The position numbers were made by a program, and so were the translations under genes. Below are positions 23,684 to 35,814 of a DNA stretch of 57,277 bases, piece by piece (the first letter of the stretch is position 1; each line of letters opens with the position of its first letter). The notes under the pieces are model-generated. The model was not told the DNA's origin and made no database searches. It saw only the letters and a program-made list of their open reading frames with translations. This DNA is from Arachnopeziza araneosa. Lineage: Eukaryota > Ascomycota > Leotiomycetes > Helotiales > Arachnopezizaceae. The stretch spans positions 1-57,277 of the forward strand of contig QYAI01000158.1 in assembly GCA_003988855.1 (NCBI GenBank), given 5' to 3'.

Positions 23684-25715
23684 ATGGACGGTAGGAGTGG
23701 TTCGTCACGTAAGAGCCATAAGAAGTCGAGAAAGGGGTGTAGAACATGTGTCCGACGTCATATCCGTTGTGACGAAACACATCCCTCCTGGTACAAGGCT
23801 ATATTTTGGCAGAACGAATGCCCTGCTAACTTTCTGCACAGTCACAATTGCACGTATCGCAATCTACCGTGTCATTACATCGGCGACTTGCTCCCATCAA
23901 CCCCAGATCCATCTCCAGACCCTTTTGGATACTCCCCAGGTCCTTTGCTGCAGCCAGCTTCATCTCCGCCAACCACGATTGAACGCCAAGAACAGGGCTT
24001 TGTATATTACCAGCTGGTGCCTTTCTCGAAAAGTGAATCTACGAATCATGTTGCCGCCCTCGATATCAGGATCAGCCACGAAAATCTCAGTCAGGCGTAC
24101 TATCACTCAAACCAATCGCAGTCAATTGGTTCAGGTACACAACGTGGCCCGGAAATAGGCTCTGTAGATCCCTTTAACGCTTTGCCAATTACGGCCAGCC
24201 CGCATATTCATTTTCTTTTGAATCATTGTACGTGCTTTCAATCTTGGGTTAAAATCAGAATTTCTCTATATAATTGAATCACCGTGATTTTGGCTCCACA
24301 GTTGATGCCTTCTCTTCAAGTTTATAACCTCTCGTACTCTCCTGCTGCCGGCCATCCTTCTCTACCCGTTCTTCAAGAAGTATGCTAAGCGAGTGTCTCA
24401 TATAGATGACAGAATTGTCAGACATAGCCGTGGTATTCCAGGTCCTAGAGAAAAGTGGCTCTCCTTTGCTGTCTCAGACTCTGCCGTTTTATCCATGGTC
24501 TTGTTCATATCTGCTTTAGACTTAGCTGGACTCCATGGGAGAAGCGAAAGTCCTGATATTATATTTTGGAAAGGCAAAACAATTCACGCAATAAACGCTA
24601 GATTTGGCGATTCAAAGAGGATGGCTACAGATGGAACAATAGCTGCAGTGGCGTCACTTGCGCATCTTGAAGTGAGTATTCATTCGATTATCCTCTCCAT
24701 TTGCTTGGATGGAGCTGATCATCGCGTCAGAATCTAGCAGGTACAGCAGAAAGTGCCCGAATACATGCAACAGGTCTAGAAGTTCTTGTTCAGTCCCGGG
24801 GTGGGTTGCAAAATCTTGGAGAGCATGGCATGACGAGACGAATCGTGTCTTGGTGAGTATTGATTGGTTCGAGGCTTGTGAGCGTCTCTGATATCTTCTA
24901 CTAGGAGTGATATCTGTACATCAATCATCTTGCAAACAAAACCTCGCTACCATCCAACTTTTGCCAAGGAACAAATGAGTGCTACCTATCGAAGTCCGCC
25001 ATCTGCCCTCGCACATTCTTACGGAACAAAGCTCTTTGAAATTACCGGAATGCTTGATTTGAGCCAAGAAGTAATAAGTCTACAAGGAGAAATGCGAACC
25101 TTGTCCTATCTAAAAGAGAAGGCAGCCTACATTTTAATGGAAGGCGAAGATATTGACAACATCCCATTCACGGACACGACTGAACACATCGAACGTCGTC
25201 TTGTGCCATTGACTCAACTCGAACTCCCTTCGAACCCGATAAATGACTGTGCAATATTTGTAGTTTTCGCATATGCTGCGCTCATTCACCTCTATCTATT
25301 CATCCGCGATTGTTCAAAAGACCTCCCTTTCAGTCATCTCTTGTCTCGTCGCTTACGGAGGGCACTTGAAAGCATCGACATACAGCTACTAGAATTCCAA
25401 TTCCCTGAAATGATGCTATGGATATTTCTCATGGGTGGATTGAGCGGCGATCCATTGCTGGAACGAGTCTGGTTCGCAAAGCTCACTGCGGATTTCTGCC
25501 ACAAATTGGACCTGTCTGGAGGAGACCAAATCCAGTACATTCTTGAAGAGTTTCTATGGTCCGAACTTTATCGTAGTCCAGTTACCGAAAAGTTTTGGAC
25601 TGAGGTAGCCAAGCATCAAGGTTCTGTTATGGGATATGAGGTTCGTCGGATGGCAGATTGTGTCTCTTTAGTATACTTCAACGCGCCAGCGGGTCTTGAT
25701 GATTCAACTGTATAG
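23684..25715 (+). pseudogene. Zn2Cys6 transcription factor gene with a one-base frameshift
   Basis: Five exons are recognisable: 23684..23790, 23842..24227, 24302..24671, 24731..24852 and 24905..25715. The first join completes a perfect zinc cluster: Cys19, 22, 29, 36, 39 and 46. Later exons carry a fungal TF domain (KWLSFAVSDSAVL, ESARIHATGLEVLVQSRGGLQNLG, RRIVSW). Exon 3 starts in one frame (FDAFSSS) and must change frame near 24325 (AGTTTATAACC) to continue as TSRTLLLPAILLYPFF. One T appears to be missing from a T run. With that shift the total would be 599 codons including stop. No alternative splice site I tried closes the frame. It is either a recent pseudogene or a sequence error. All splice sites are otherwise canonical. 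Confidence 0.7.
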
Positions 25716-26224
25716 CTTAATACTACTCTGGATCAAATCAGAAAATCGGTGCAGTGTGAACTTCAAAGTGTCTCACGTAAAATAGCCCTGTTCTTGGCCT
25801 TTCAAGTGTGGGAATGGGAGTCATGTGATCTACGCTCACATCACATGATTCAGTTTAGTCCCTGCCTCAGCTACTGGAATAAGTAAGAGATTTACATAGC
25901 AGATCTTAAATATGCACTAGACGAAGAGTAGTTATGTCAAATTATTTAATTTACCCCATTGCTGCTTCTGACGTTCCAACCACGGGACTGCTTCAAATTA
26001 CATAAGCCGACCACCTCGCATCTCACCCAACCTTGCAAAGCCGCACAACAGAGAACATCTCGTAACCAAACTTCCAAACTCGGTCCAGCTGCTTTTGGGC
26101 GCACTATTTACGCCAGGATCCGCCAAGCGACCGCCACAGGCATCACCGTCAAGTGTCGATGCGCCGACCAAGTTGAGGTGCTGCCTAGCTTGGAGCCCAA
26201 TCCTCCCAATTCAACTACGCCAGC
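25716..26224. other. intergenic region
   Basis: 509 bp, AT-rich near 25930 and more GC-rich toward the HET gene start. No feature recognised beyond promoter sequence. Confidence 0.4.
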
Positions 26225-27982
26225 ATGCGTCTTCTGGACGCAGAAAAGGTAGAACTAGTTCATTTTCTACCAAACCAAATTCCTCAATACGCAATTCTCT
26301 CCCATACATGGTCAAGCAATCCAGACGATGAAGTCCTCTTCACCGACATCGGCAAGAAAGGTGCCAAGCAGAAACGCGCATACAAACAAAAGATCCTCCC
26401 AGCGTGCGAGAGAGCCTTGGAAAACGGATTTGACTATGTGTGGATTGATACTTGCTGCATTGATAAGAGCAGTAGTGCCGAACTGCAAGAAGCTATCAAT
26501 TCCATGTTCAAATGGTACTTTAACTCAGGCAACTGCTTCGTGTACCTAGAAGATGTTTCTTCGAAAATAGAGGAGCCGATGGGCTTAGAGAATGAACCAG
26601 CGGTAGAAAGCTTGATCCTTCAAAGTCGTTGGTTCACAAGAGGGTGGACACTGCAAGAACTCATTGCTCCTTTGAATCTCAGCTTTTACTCCAAGGAGTG
26701 GACCGAACTTGGAACCAGAGCAGCACTTGCGACTCCAATCTCAAATAAGACAAAAATCGATGAATTGATTCTCAACCCTTCGTACTCCAGATCTAAGCGA
26801 GCTGGTATTCCACACAGAAGTGTTGCTTGTCGAATGTCATGGGCTTCGTTTAGGGAAACAACGCGGCCGGAGGATATTGCGTACTGTCTAATGGGTGTAT
26901 TTGATGTCAATATGCCACTTCTTTACGGCGAAGGTGAAGAAAAGGCATTTCATCGCCTCCAAGAAGAGATTTTGAAAAGTAATGACGATCAATCCCTGTT
27001 AGCGTGGACAGTAGACAAAGAAGAAGGTTTATTCGGTTCTTTAGCTGATCACCCTCGACAATTCCAGCATGCAAATAGCATAGTTCAAATTTCAGGTGTC
27101 CCAGACACTTATTTTATGACCAATAGTGGATTACGCATCGAACTCCTGGTTGTACCTGACAACTACCTTCCATTCCAGTACGGATTTTGGGGAGTGCTGC
27201 GGTGTCGTTATGAGAATGATTATAGTGGGCCTATAGCAATTCCTCTCGAACCACAACCCTGGCATGGAAAACAAGTCTATGCCAGACGACGTGGACACCT
27301 CATCACCATTGAACGATCAAAACTTACCAGTCAAGACATCTTCCAAAACGCCCCTGTGACCCTAAGAAATCGAGCACAGCCTGAAAAGCAAACTATCATC
27401 ATTCATAGGTTACCACAGAAATGGGACAACGATTGTGAAAACCTTCACCTTGAGAGTTGGCCTGCTGGCTTGACCTTGTTGAAGGTCATTCCAGAAGAAA
27501 GCTGGGACTCTAAAGCTCGTATTATGATTACCGACGATTACGATGTAACTCGGGTTTTCATCTTCGAACATGCTAATACGAAGACTCGATTTGCGGTTGT
27601 TTTCGGATATTCTTTTCGCTATCCTCAGGAAACCCTTGGACGAGTCCAAATATTCGAGGTGGATAACGATAAAAATCATTGTCCAGCATGGTTAAAATAC
27701 TGGAGAACCGCTGATTCAATTGATGTTCGCTTTGATGAAAACCATCTCGGGCAATTAGTTGACCCAATTCTCCCACTAAACGAGAAAGGAAAAATCAAAA
27801 AGATTGCAGCAGCTTTACGCAAAGGCCACATTATGGGAGAACCTTTTTGGGTACTGAGTATCCAGGTCATTGAATACCAAGGAAGTAAAGAAATATCGGA
27901 AATGTTCCAGGAGCTGCCACTAGGAGGATCAAACCCAAGAGCCAGAGCATTGGTCAATGATTTTTTACATGAAGAGCCTTAG
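26225..27982 (+). CDS. HET-domain protein (HET-E/D type N-terminus)
   Basis: Single exon, 585 residues. Residues 1-170 form a HET domain: MRLLDAEKVELVHF, QYAILSHTW, VWIDTCCIDKSSSAELQEAI, NSMFKWY, CFVYLEDV, and SRWFTRGWTLQELIAP. It is followed by RMSWASFRETTRPEDIAYCLMGVFDVNMPLLYGEGEKAF-like sequence, typical of the HET-E-1-like subclass. The C-terminal 300 residues hold no NACHT, WD40 or ankyrin region that I can see; they resemble the uncharacterised tail common to short HET-E-like proteins. HET proteins act in allorecognition and cell death; the partner is unknown. All signature motifs are intact, unlike the copy at 8185. Confidence 0.93.
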   Translation: MRLLDAEKVELVHFLPNQIPQYAILSHTWSSNPDDEVLFTDIGKKGAKQKRAYKQKILPACERALENGFDYVWIDTCCIDKSSSAELQEAINSMFKWYFNSGNCFVYLEDVSSKIEEPMGLENEPAVESLILQSRWFTRGWTLQELIAPLNLSFYSKEWTELGTRAALATPISNKTKIDELILNPSYSRSKRAGIPHRSVACRMSWASFRETTRPEDIAYCLMGVFDVNMPLLYGEGEEKAFHRLQEEILKSNDDQSLLAWTVDKEEGLFGSLADHPRQFQHANSIVQISGVPDTYFMTNSGLRIELLVVPDNYLPFQYGFWGVLRCRYENDYSGPIAIPLEPQPWHGKQVYARRRGHLITIERSKLTSQDIFQNAPVTLRNRAQPEKQTIIIHRLPQKWDNDCENLHLESWPAGLTLLKVIPEESWDSKARIMITDDYDVTRVFIFEHANTKTRFAVVFGYSFRYPQETLGRVQIFEVDNDKNHCPAWLKYWRTADSIDVRFDENHLGQLVDPILPLNEKGKIKKIAAALRKGHIMGEPFWVLSIQVIEYQGSKEISEMFQELPLGGSNPRARALVNDFLHEEP

Positions 27983-28109
27983 AGGTTTTATTATGAATAT
28001 CAGATTTCTATCATCTCCACGGAGCGTTTTCAGTCGTTGATTCCTCTCGACGCTTCCAAACTGCTGTTGGTGAAGAAGCTCCATCGTACTCTAGATGTAC
28101 ACCATCTTC

Positions 28110-29936
28110 CTACATGTCCGAAAGCTCAGTCCCAGGAACCTGATTCAAATAATTGCTGGATCCATAAGAAGCATAAAGCTCCTCCCTCTCCTTCTCCAAA
28201 TATAACGCATTATCTCTCTTTGCTTTATCCGTATCGACCATCGCGAGCAGTACCAGAGCAACCAAGCCAGTGATGAAGGTGAACCAGAAGCCCGTATTGG
28301 TCTTGCCATGGGCATCGTTTATGATAGCACCAGTGATGAATGGGCCCACAAAGGCAGCCGTCTTTCCGAGCGTGTTGTATAGAGCGAAGAAGACATACAT
28401 TTTAGGAGCGGGAGATACCTCTGCCATGAGAGTCTGACCATATGAGAACCAACCTGAGGTGAGAATACCAATGCAAGATTGATAGAACCAGAATTCCCAG
28501 ACGTGATGGTACCCGACCTTGTCAGTCCAGATGCCAATGAGACCTAAATAGTGTCAGAAAATGGATTGCTAAGATAACATGCAGCGAAAGACTACACATA
28601 CCCCAGAGATTTGTGAACACGATACCACAAGCGGCAGCGAAGAACATCCACTTTGGTCGAATTTGAAAACGCTGCTGAATGTACTGATTGATCGTGATGC
28701 AGACAAACTCAAGACCATAGACAAGGGCGAAAAGACCACAGAAGGTAATTGAATTAAAAGAAATGGCCTCGTTCTGCAAGATGTTGACAATGGTGCCAGA
28801 AGTGTTGTACACATCCGCGATCAAGAAGTAGCCAGCGAGGTAGAGGAAAGTCTGTTTGAGACGGGGCAAATTCTTCGCCGCTTCCCAGACCTGCTTTGGT
28901 CCTACCGTGGCCCAGTTGGTGTTGTCTGGGAGCTTCTGGCCCGGTCTGTGTTGCTCCAACACGAACCAAGGAACTGATGAGACGACCCACACCACACCGA
29001 AGAAGCCAATGATGACTGAGTAGACCTTGGTATTTTCGGCGACGGTGGAGGTTCCCATCGCATAGCAGATTCCGAGAGCGATGAGGATACACAGCAAGGA
29101 ACCGATAGCTGAGAACATGAGGGAGAAATTGGACAATTTTGACCGCTCCAGCATGTCAAGCGTGGCATGTTCTTCTGGACTCTTTGTGCCCTCGATCACC
29201 TGCCTTTCAGACTCCACCATCTTAGGCAGATCTCTGACCAACGCTGGAAAAGGCGCTTGATAGAATGCCCCGGTGATGTTCAGGGCCAAGCTGGCCGTGA
29301 CATAGAAGCCCGAAGCGAGGGCCCATTTATCTGGCGTGGTGAGCCCGAAGAAGGCGAAGGAGCAGGCACAACCCGCTGCGGTCCAGAAGATCAGGATCCA
29401 CGGGCGCCAGGTGCCATAGTCTGCATAGGGACCGATGAGGAGGAGAACGACGAGCTGGACTGCGAAGAGAATGCCGTTGATGTCGAGGATGAAGGAGTTG
29501 ATGGAGGTTTGTCCTCCGCCCCAGTGCAGGAAACCGGAGGGGAAGGCTTGGGAGACGAGGTTTTGCTGGAGGGAGGATCCATAGTTGCCGACTCCTACAC
29601 CTGTGCCACCCCATCCTGTAATACATAGGTCAGTCCAAGTGCTCATCTCTTAGAACATCCTCAGACAGAGTGACGCTTACCATACAAACAGTATGCCCAG
29701 TACTCAAGACTGGTTGTGATCTTCCTCTCGCCTGTCGTCGGAATGGTATGTCCTTGCTCCACGACAGCGAAGCCAGTAACGTCATGCGCCTGGGTCTTCT
29801 TCTCATTCTCCTGATCATTGTTATCATTCCCATCGCGGCTCGGATGGATCTCCGCCTTCTCCGCGACGGCTGTGGCGTTCGCACCTGGTCCGGCATCTGG
29901 CACGCCACTCGCCGGCGTGGGATTAATCTCCGACAT
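28110..29936 (-). CDS. Atg22-like MFS vacuolar transporter
   Basis: Exons 29681..29936, 28602..29615 and 28110..28543 with introns of 65 and 58 bp give 567 residues. A hydrophilic, Glu/Asn-rich N-terminus of about 75 residues precedes about 12 predicted transmembrane segments. The family block EYWAYCLYGWGGTGVGVGNY is completed only by splicing intron 1. PFPALVRDLPKM, EEHATLDMLERSKLSNF and YNTLGKTAAFVGPFITGAI fit the Atg22 branch of the major facilitator superfamily. Yeast Atg22 exports amino acids from the vacuole after autophagic breakdown; fungi often have two or more paralogues, so the substrate is uncertain. The C-terminal tail is cytosolic and charged. Confidence 0.9.
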
Positions 29937-31437
29937 GATCCTCGAGAGAGCAGTGCCAAGAACAGAAGTGTGTAGCTCGATAATGAGCTTCTCAATGGTC
30001 TTGGCGGGATTTATATCCTTTTAACGTATTCAGTCTTGTCCTACCTTCCAACTCAGTCAGAGGTTGAGCAGCCCCTCACAGCTATTTCCCACTTCGTATT
30101 CTGCGCCGCAGGAAAGCCTTCCGCGGTGTGCGAGACATATGATGTATAAGTACTGGTTGCGTCTATTAAACAGGGCCGGTATGGGCTGTGATCAGGAAGC
30201 ATGGGGCGCGATTGCCTCTTTGGCTTTAATAGGTAGGTAGAGGGAGTTGGTTTTTGCCGCATAACGATCAGCAATCTACTCGTGAGACGATCATCGGTTC
30301 TGTTTCTGTTGTAATGGCAAGGCAGGGTCCTCGAGCATTGGCCAAAGCGAGATGAACACCGTCATCACCATAATTCCCACGCATACATCTATTCCAAGCC
30401 ATGTTTCTCTGCCAAGAAATCGAACCCCAAAAATTAAAGATGGTGGTGAAGGGCAGACTAGATGCCGTCACTTCGCTACCGTTCGTCGACCTATTCGTGG
30501 TTTGTTTTAGGCTATTAATTATCAGTTGGTGATGACAAGTGCCAGCATAGGCTATCAATCCATCTCCCTGGTAAAGCCCGAGCCTCCACCGCATCCCCGT
30601 ATCCGCATGCCGAATCCCCGGCACAAGCATCTCGCAGCCAGAATATGCCTCGCCACGCCCCCTTATTTGGAAATATTCCCTATCGAGCTGACTGGGCTGC
30701 TCTCGGCTACCGACGTACGAGGTGAGGATGCGGAAGGTGACAGACGCTCTCTGCGCAACGCCATCGGTTTTGGGGAACGCAACAACCGACCTTCTCCCTC
30801 TGGTATCTTCGACGTATCCAATCCCCCCCCAAAAAAATTCCAAAAATCGACAAATTACGCTCATCGAGGACGCGCCCTCTCTAATATTTCAAATGAGACG
30901 CACTTTAGGAGCTCGGTGGAGGCACCGATCTCAATTAGTAGATTTGATACTGTATGGCTGATAATCTCGGTGAGTGGCGTGGAGAAAGCGTCGTGAAGCA
31001 GGGTTGCGAGATGCGGCGAAAGCGGCGAAAGCAGCGACGGGTTGCATTACATAGGCCGCGGCCTACCGAGCGTGCAGAAGGAGGCATAGGAGAGAGGATA
31101 ACATAATTAAGAACAGTGAGATAGTGCTATCTACGATATCTTGTCGCTGTTGAGCACCCGAAGAGCTGGTCCGTATTTCGTGACTCGGTAGTTGGCTGAA
31201 TAGAAATATATCAAAAGAACGACCTATTTAGGACAACTCAACTAGAGTAACCTCTCACGCTACGCAACTTGATTTAAGAACCAGGGTTTTAATATTTTAC
31301 ACGTTTCTTACATAATTTATTCGTACCTATCTACACAATATCCAAGGGATTGGTCGTACGTCTATTCAAACAAGCAAGAACCCCATCAAGTCAATCACAA
31401 CTTAACCAAGTTCCATTCATCATCCAAGCCACAAATT
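29937..31437. other. intergenic region
   Basis: 1.5 kb between the 5' end of the Atg22-like gene and the 3' end of the 2EXR gene. It is GC-richer from 30550 to 31060 and contains one AGATAG-N2-CTATCT palindrome (31119..31132) that recurs at 35816 and 35873. A 198-codon minus-strand frame (30268..30864) looks like chance. Confidence 0.45.
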
Positions 31438-32848
31438 TTAAAGTTCCTGCTGAAAGTCAATCATTACCTGGTGCTGGTACTCCTTTAGCCTTCTTGGTGG
31501 AACCACAGCCTCTACAAACCGAACGCGTTCAAGTTGCCAGTCATCACAGTCCGTGATGCCCATATCCTCCAGCCATTTCTCGCTTCTTCCTGCTGCAAAA
31601 CCCCGTCAGCCATACCCTCATGACTATAAAATGATATTTTACCTTTCAAGTGAAACTCTCTTTCGCGCGACCTCTCGATCTGAAAGGTTCTGATTGCCTC
31701 CATGGCTTCCTCTTCAAGCGCTTCCCATGTCCAGGCAATTTCTGGCACGCGATTCCTCCGAGATCTGTGCCTTCTTGCATCAGAAGTAAAGAGAGGCATA
31801 TTATTACGCGGCCGCCACTTTGGACGTCGAAAAGTGACATCGGGGCATCCATAATTCTGGTGACCAGCAACGACCAGGAGAAGTTCCTCAGCGCCAATGT
31901 TATACAAGCCGTCCATCGCTAATTGAAAGAACACAGGCCCACTGGATAGTGACTCGTGGACGTGCCTAAACCAAAGGCTGTAGTCAAGAGCCAGACTACT
32001 TACATCATAGTTTGTTATACTATCCTCTCCTAGAGCATCCATAACAGCATCGATACCGATCAACTCATCTCCAGAGCCGTAAGGTTCAACAAGCCACAGC
32101 GTATCAACATCCCAGTGCCCGTGTATCTTATTCTTCTCCTCTTTTGTATTCATTAATGGTTCTTGGGTTTTCAGAACAACTGCTCTGGCCTCTCTGCACG
32201 TGGTTTTCAAAGCCCAGCGAGGAGACTTCCAGCAAGCATTAGACATCACGGTCTTGTTCTCATCTTCTTCAAGACTGGGAGGGTCCAAAAATGTCTGTTC
32301 AAATTCCACAGCAATAACACATGGCTGCACGGCTGCGATTACCCATATCATTCGCTGCAACTCCAAAGGCAGTCTTGGAAATTGACGAAATATTCGTTTT
32401 TCAATTTTCTGGGGCATTGTGGAAAGATGATGCAGAAGTTCATGACCCTCTGCTGTCAGTTCGATAAAGTTTGTCTCAAATGTTGGCTCCCGAGAGATTG
32501 GTACGATGGAATTAGCATCGGTAGTGGCACCCCAGAATGATGGCGCAGAAACTTTCTGCTCAGCCTTTGAAATTGTCGAAGTAATATTTGAAGCTTTCAA
32601 TATTGCATTGGATGAGTCGAGGGCGTCATACTCTGCGGCTCTACTCGAATCATTAATCTCATTCGTATCATAAACAGGATCACTGTCCTTCCAAGCAACT
32701 TCCTTGAAATCTGAACCTGCATCATGGTCATTAGCATCAATCTCAACCCAGTCCCGAACAAATAAAACGACTCACCATCTCTCACCACACCCCTCTTAAC
32801 CGCCTTCAACGGCGCGAACTTGCTAGTTCGCGAAGCAAGTCTTGTCAT
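31438..32848 (-). CDS. 2EXR-domain protein
   Basis: Exons 32776..32848, 31643..32716 and 31438..31592 with introns of 59 and 50 bp give 433 residues. All phases agree. Exon 1 supplies a basic N-terminus (MTRLASRTSKFAPLKAVKRG) that could target mitochondria or nucleus. The 2EXR domain begins at about residue 137 (FRQFPRLPLELQRMIW). Then come ALKTTCREARAVVL, DVDTLWLVEP, AEELLLVVAGHQNYG and the C-terminal exon tail ITDCDDWQLERVRFVEAVVP. Function unknown. The frame through exon 2 also runs on past the second donor, so a retained-intron form would end at 31512 instead. Its closest relative in the window is the broken gene at 33850. Confidence 0.88.
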
Positions 32849-33849
32849 GACGGCGCGTCGCTAGAGCGCAAGATAGGACCTAGTGTACAGAGATTTCCGG
32901 CAAGGTTGAATCAATGGATCTCTCTACTCTCCAGTAAGAGGTGGAGAGGAAGAGGTCGATAATTAGAGAAGAAGAGTAGATCCGATAGATGATGGGAGGT
33001 TGCAGTTGGATGGAAGAAGACGCAAAGGAGGCGGTAGAAATCGCGTAAACAATGAATTGCGTGGGCTCGCGTAAAGTCAATATTTGAAAAGCACGAGAAG
33101 GGCGCGCCTTCCTTCCCGATCGCCTCGCGGATGCCATTTTCCCTTCCTCGAATAGCGAGTGAAAGAGTAGGTGATTGATCTATCTACACCAGCACGTCTT
33201 CAAATCTGGTTGATCAACTGAGATTCAAGAAAGATGCGCTCGATCGGTTTATCTCGATGAGCAATACGCACCCGTGATTTAATTCACAGCAGATTTGATC
33301 GTCCTGATGTTTTCATGTTGTCAATAGAACGATGGTCATAGCCTCATGGAAGTTTGGTATCCCAGGAAGACTGAATTCTAGATACTTTATGTTTAAAACG
33401 GACACTTTAGCAGAACTTGACGATTTGTTGACTCTTACGTTTTCCAAGCCTCAAGATTTACGTCGTTTACCATCAGCAACGTGCGAAAATCAATGACATT
33501 GTAAGGTAGATAGGAGAGAAGATTAAGATGTGATTAGGGAAATCAGAGCTTCAATCTAGAAGAGACTGGATGTTGGAAACTCTGTTAAGTAAATTTGAGG
33601 TAATGTTTTTGAGAGATATGTTCATATTTCATCGACGAGTTCGACGGTTTACGCTATGATAGCTACAATCCTACAAGTAATAAGAGGCCTTTAACGACTG
33701 GATAGTACTCTTTGGATCTGACTTGATCTAGTCGTCCAAAGCAACCATTGGCAAGTTATAGCAACTGTAAAGAAGCAACTTATTCCAGTTGCATCAGATG
33801 GTACGCCGTGCTAGCAGTAAGAATAAGCGCTGCTTAGGTAGCCACCTCC
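32849..33849. other. intergenic region
   Basis: 1.0 kb upstream of the intact 2EXR gene. A minus-strand frame at 32880..33137 is probably 5' leader or chance. The rest is AT-rich with nothing recognised. Confidence 0.4.
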
Positions 33850-35201
33850 TCAGCTTGCCTCAATCACAACTTCAACAAATCTGATCTTCTTAATTTTCCA
33901 GTGTGAACAAGACTCCAAAACAGGCGAAAAGAAATCCTGTGTCACGCTATCATCTTCTGAATTTTCATTAGCCAAATCCTAGCAAACATGCAACTTAAAC
34001 TTTTGTAGAACGTCCACATACCATCAATCAGATCTTGTATCTCCTTTTCACGAGTGTCTTGAAAATTCCTTATCACTTCCAAGGCATCCTCTTCCAGGTT
34101 TTCCCATGTCAAGGTAGTTTTCTCGCCCTCGTTGGCCAGTCCGCTGCGCCTCGGCATAATTGGGAAAATGCGAAAGTCCGTTGTTGCATCAAAAGATGGG
34201 CGACGAAACTTGATTTTAGGAGCAGTATAATTTCTTCTTCTATATACAACAAGAAGAAGTTCGCGAACTCCAGCACCATCTAGATAATTCATTATCCTTT
34301 CGAGAGTGTTTCCGTCTCTACTTGAAATTTTGTACTACTGACTAAAGTCTATTGCTAGGTTTGTGACACGAGCAAAGCAGATATTTCTTAGGTCGTACAT
34401 CGAAAAGATGTCGGAGCTAGGAGCTTCATTGATGATCTAGAGCGTGTCAATACCCTAGTTGGCATAGAAGCAGGAGGGTTTATTCATCGGATGTAAGTGT
34501 TGATGAACCTTCAAACCCGCAAGACGTGATTCTCTACACACTCTCCGAATCGCTGAGAAAGGCTAAACGGTTTGTAGATAGCTAAAGGATACAAGCATTC
34601 CTAAGTCATCTATGCTATCTAAGTCATGTAAGCAGCCTATGTAATCGTTGCCCCAGCCTGCAGGCATATTAGTCTTGCAATACATTGCAACAATTATCTG
34701 AGGAATTGCAGCTGCATGCTCCCAAACAAGGCTCTGTATCCCCAAAGGGAACTCGGAAAACAATCTGAAACTTCCAAAGGCTTGCTGTAGATCAGCCGTT
34801 TCCGCTCTCGCTTGGTTGACTCTCGCACGCAGGGCCTCCTGATCATTTGTGGCCGTAGCTAACTGAATTCGAAGAGCATTGAAAGAATCCAAAAGTGATG
34901 TGCACATTTCCACGGGGATCTGCACGACACCGGTCCTCGCTGCCTTGACCAGCTGCTGAAGCTGAACGCATGGACTGAGAAGTTCAGTTTCGATACTGTC
35001 ATCATCGTTTGATCCTCGGTCGGTCGTTTCAGAAGTTTCGGAGATCAATCCAGTCATCTTTGAAATTGTAGGGATTTGATGGTGTGACATATTGGCTGTG
35101 CTTTCGTCGTTGTGTTGTCTTTGGTCTTTGTTATTAGTCTGAGAAGGCGAATATATCGTTAGGCTCGTAGTCTTCTTCGTACTCATGGTTGCGTCAGCCA
35201 T
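33850..35201 (-). pseudogene. 2EXR-domain gene with four RIP-type stops
   Basis: ATG at 35201 opens 212 codons with a low-complexity N-terminus, a coiled-coil-like segment and the 2EXR block (FRLFSEFPLGIQSLVWEHAA). The same frame then continues through four stops: TAG at 34563 (Gln-compatible), TAG at 34455 and 34437 (in a NxGIDTLxIINE context where the intact paralogue has Trp), and TAG at 34335. It goes on with GVRELLLVVYRRRNYTAPKIKFRRPSF, matching ELLLVVAGHQNYG...VTFRRPKW of the gene at 31438. A final intron (gtatgt...attcag) leads to a tail WKIKKIRFVEVVIEAS ending at 33850. Reading frame and splice sites are otherwise preserved, so decay is recent and by point mutation. Confidence 0.85.
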
Positions 35202-35814
35202 TGATTTGGAGGGACTTGTGACTTTGTGGTTGATTGCTGACGCTAGAAGCTAGGGAGAATCGAAACGAGAGAGGAATATGTACCCGAAAGTCGTCTGTTG
35301 TCAATGAGTGGTTATTGTTGAGATTCGATAGCTTTCAGAGAATTTCTTTGTTGCTCGACAGAGTTTGGTAGGGGTAGGTGGGGCTAAGGGAAGTTATTGA
35401 AGGACGTCTAATCAGGTACGAGATGCGCAGGCCGAGACCTGTAAGGTGAATTGATCTCGCTCAACTGCAGTTGATGATTTTAGAAAACCAAGAATTAGAT
35501 TTAAATTTTAATTCACCCAGTATCGAAAGTAATTCATTGCTATGTTGAGTTGTTAAAGCTACAAAAATTGCTAGTCCACGCGACACGCCAAAGCTTTGTT
35601 GACAATCAGATTCACCTCGCTTACAATGTCAACAACATGCGCGACTCCGAAAATGAATGCAAAAAGAATCTCCTCCTACCCCGAGCCTCTAGGATGGAAT
35701 GACCGAGGAAAAAATATCCCCAAAAAAATATATGGGGTGATCCTCGAAGACAAGGGACTAACACCACCCTTCACCCATGTATCTGAGCCTTCGAATCACC
35801 TTAGCAGGCCGAGT

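Noticed and set aside
30268..30864. 198-codon minus-strand reading frame
   Set aside because: No family motif, odd composition, lies in a GC-rich promoter-like region and has no exon partners; chance is more likely.
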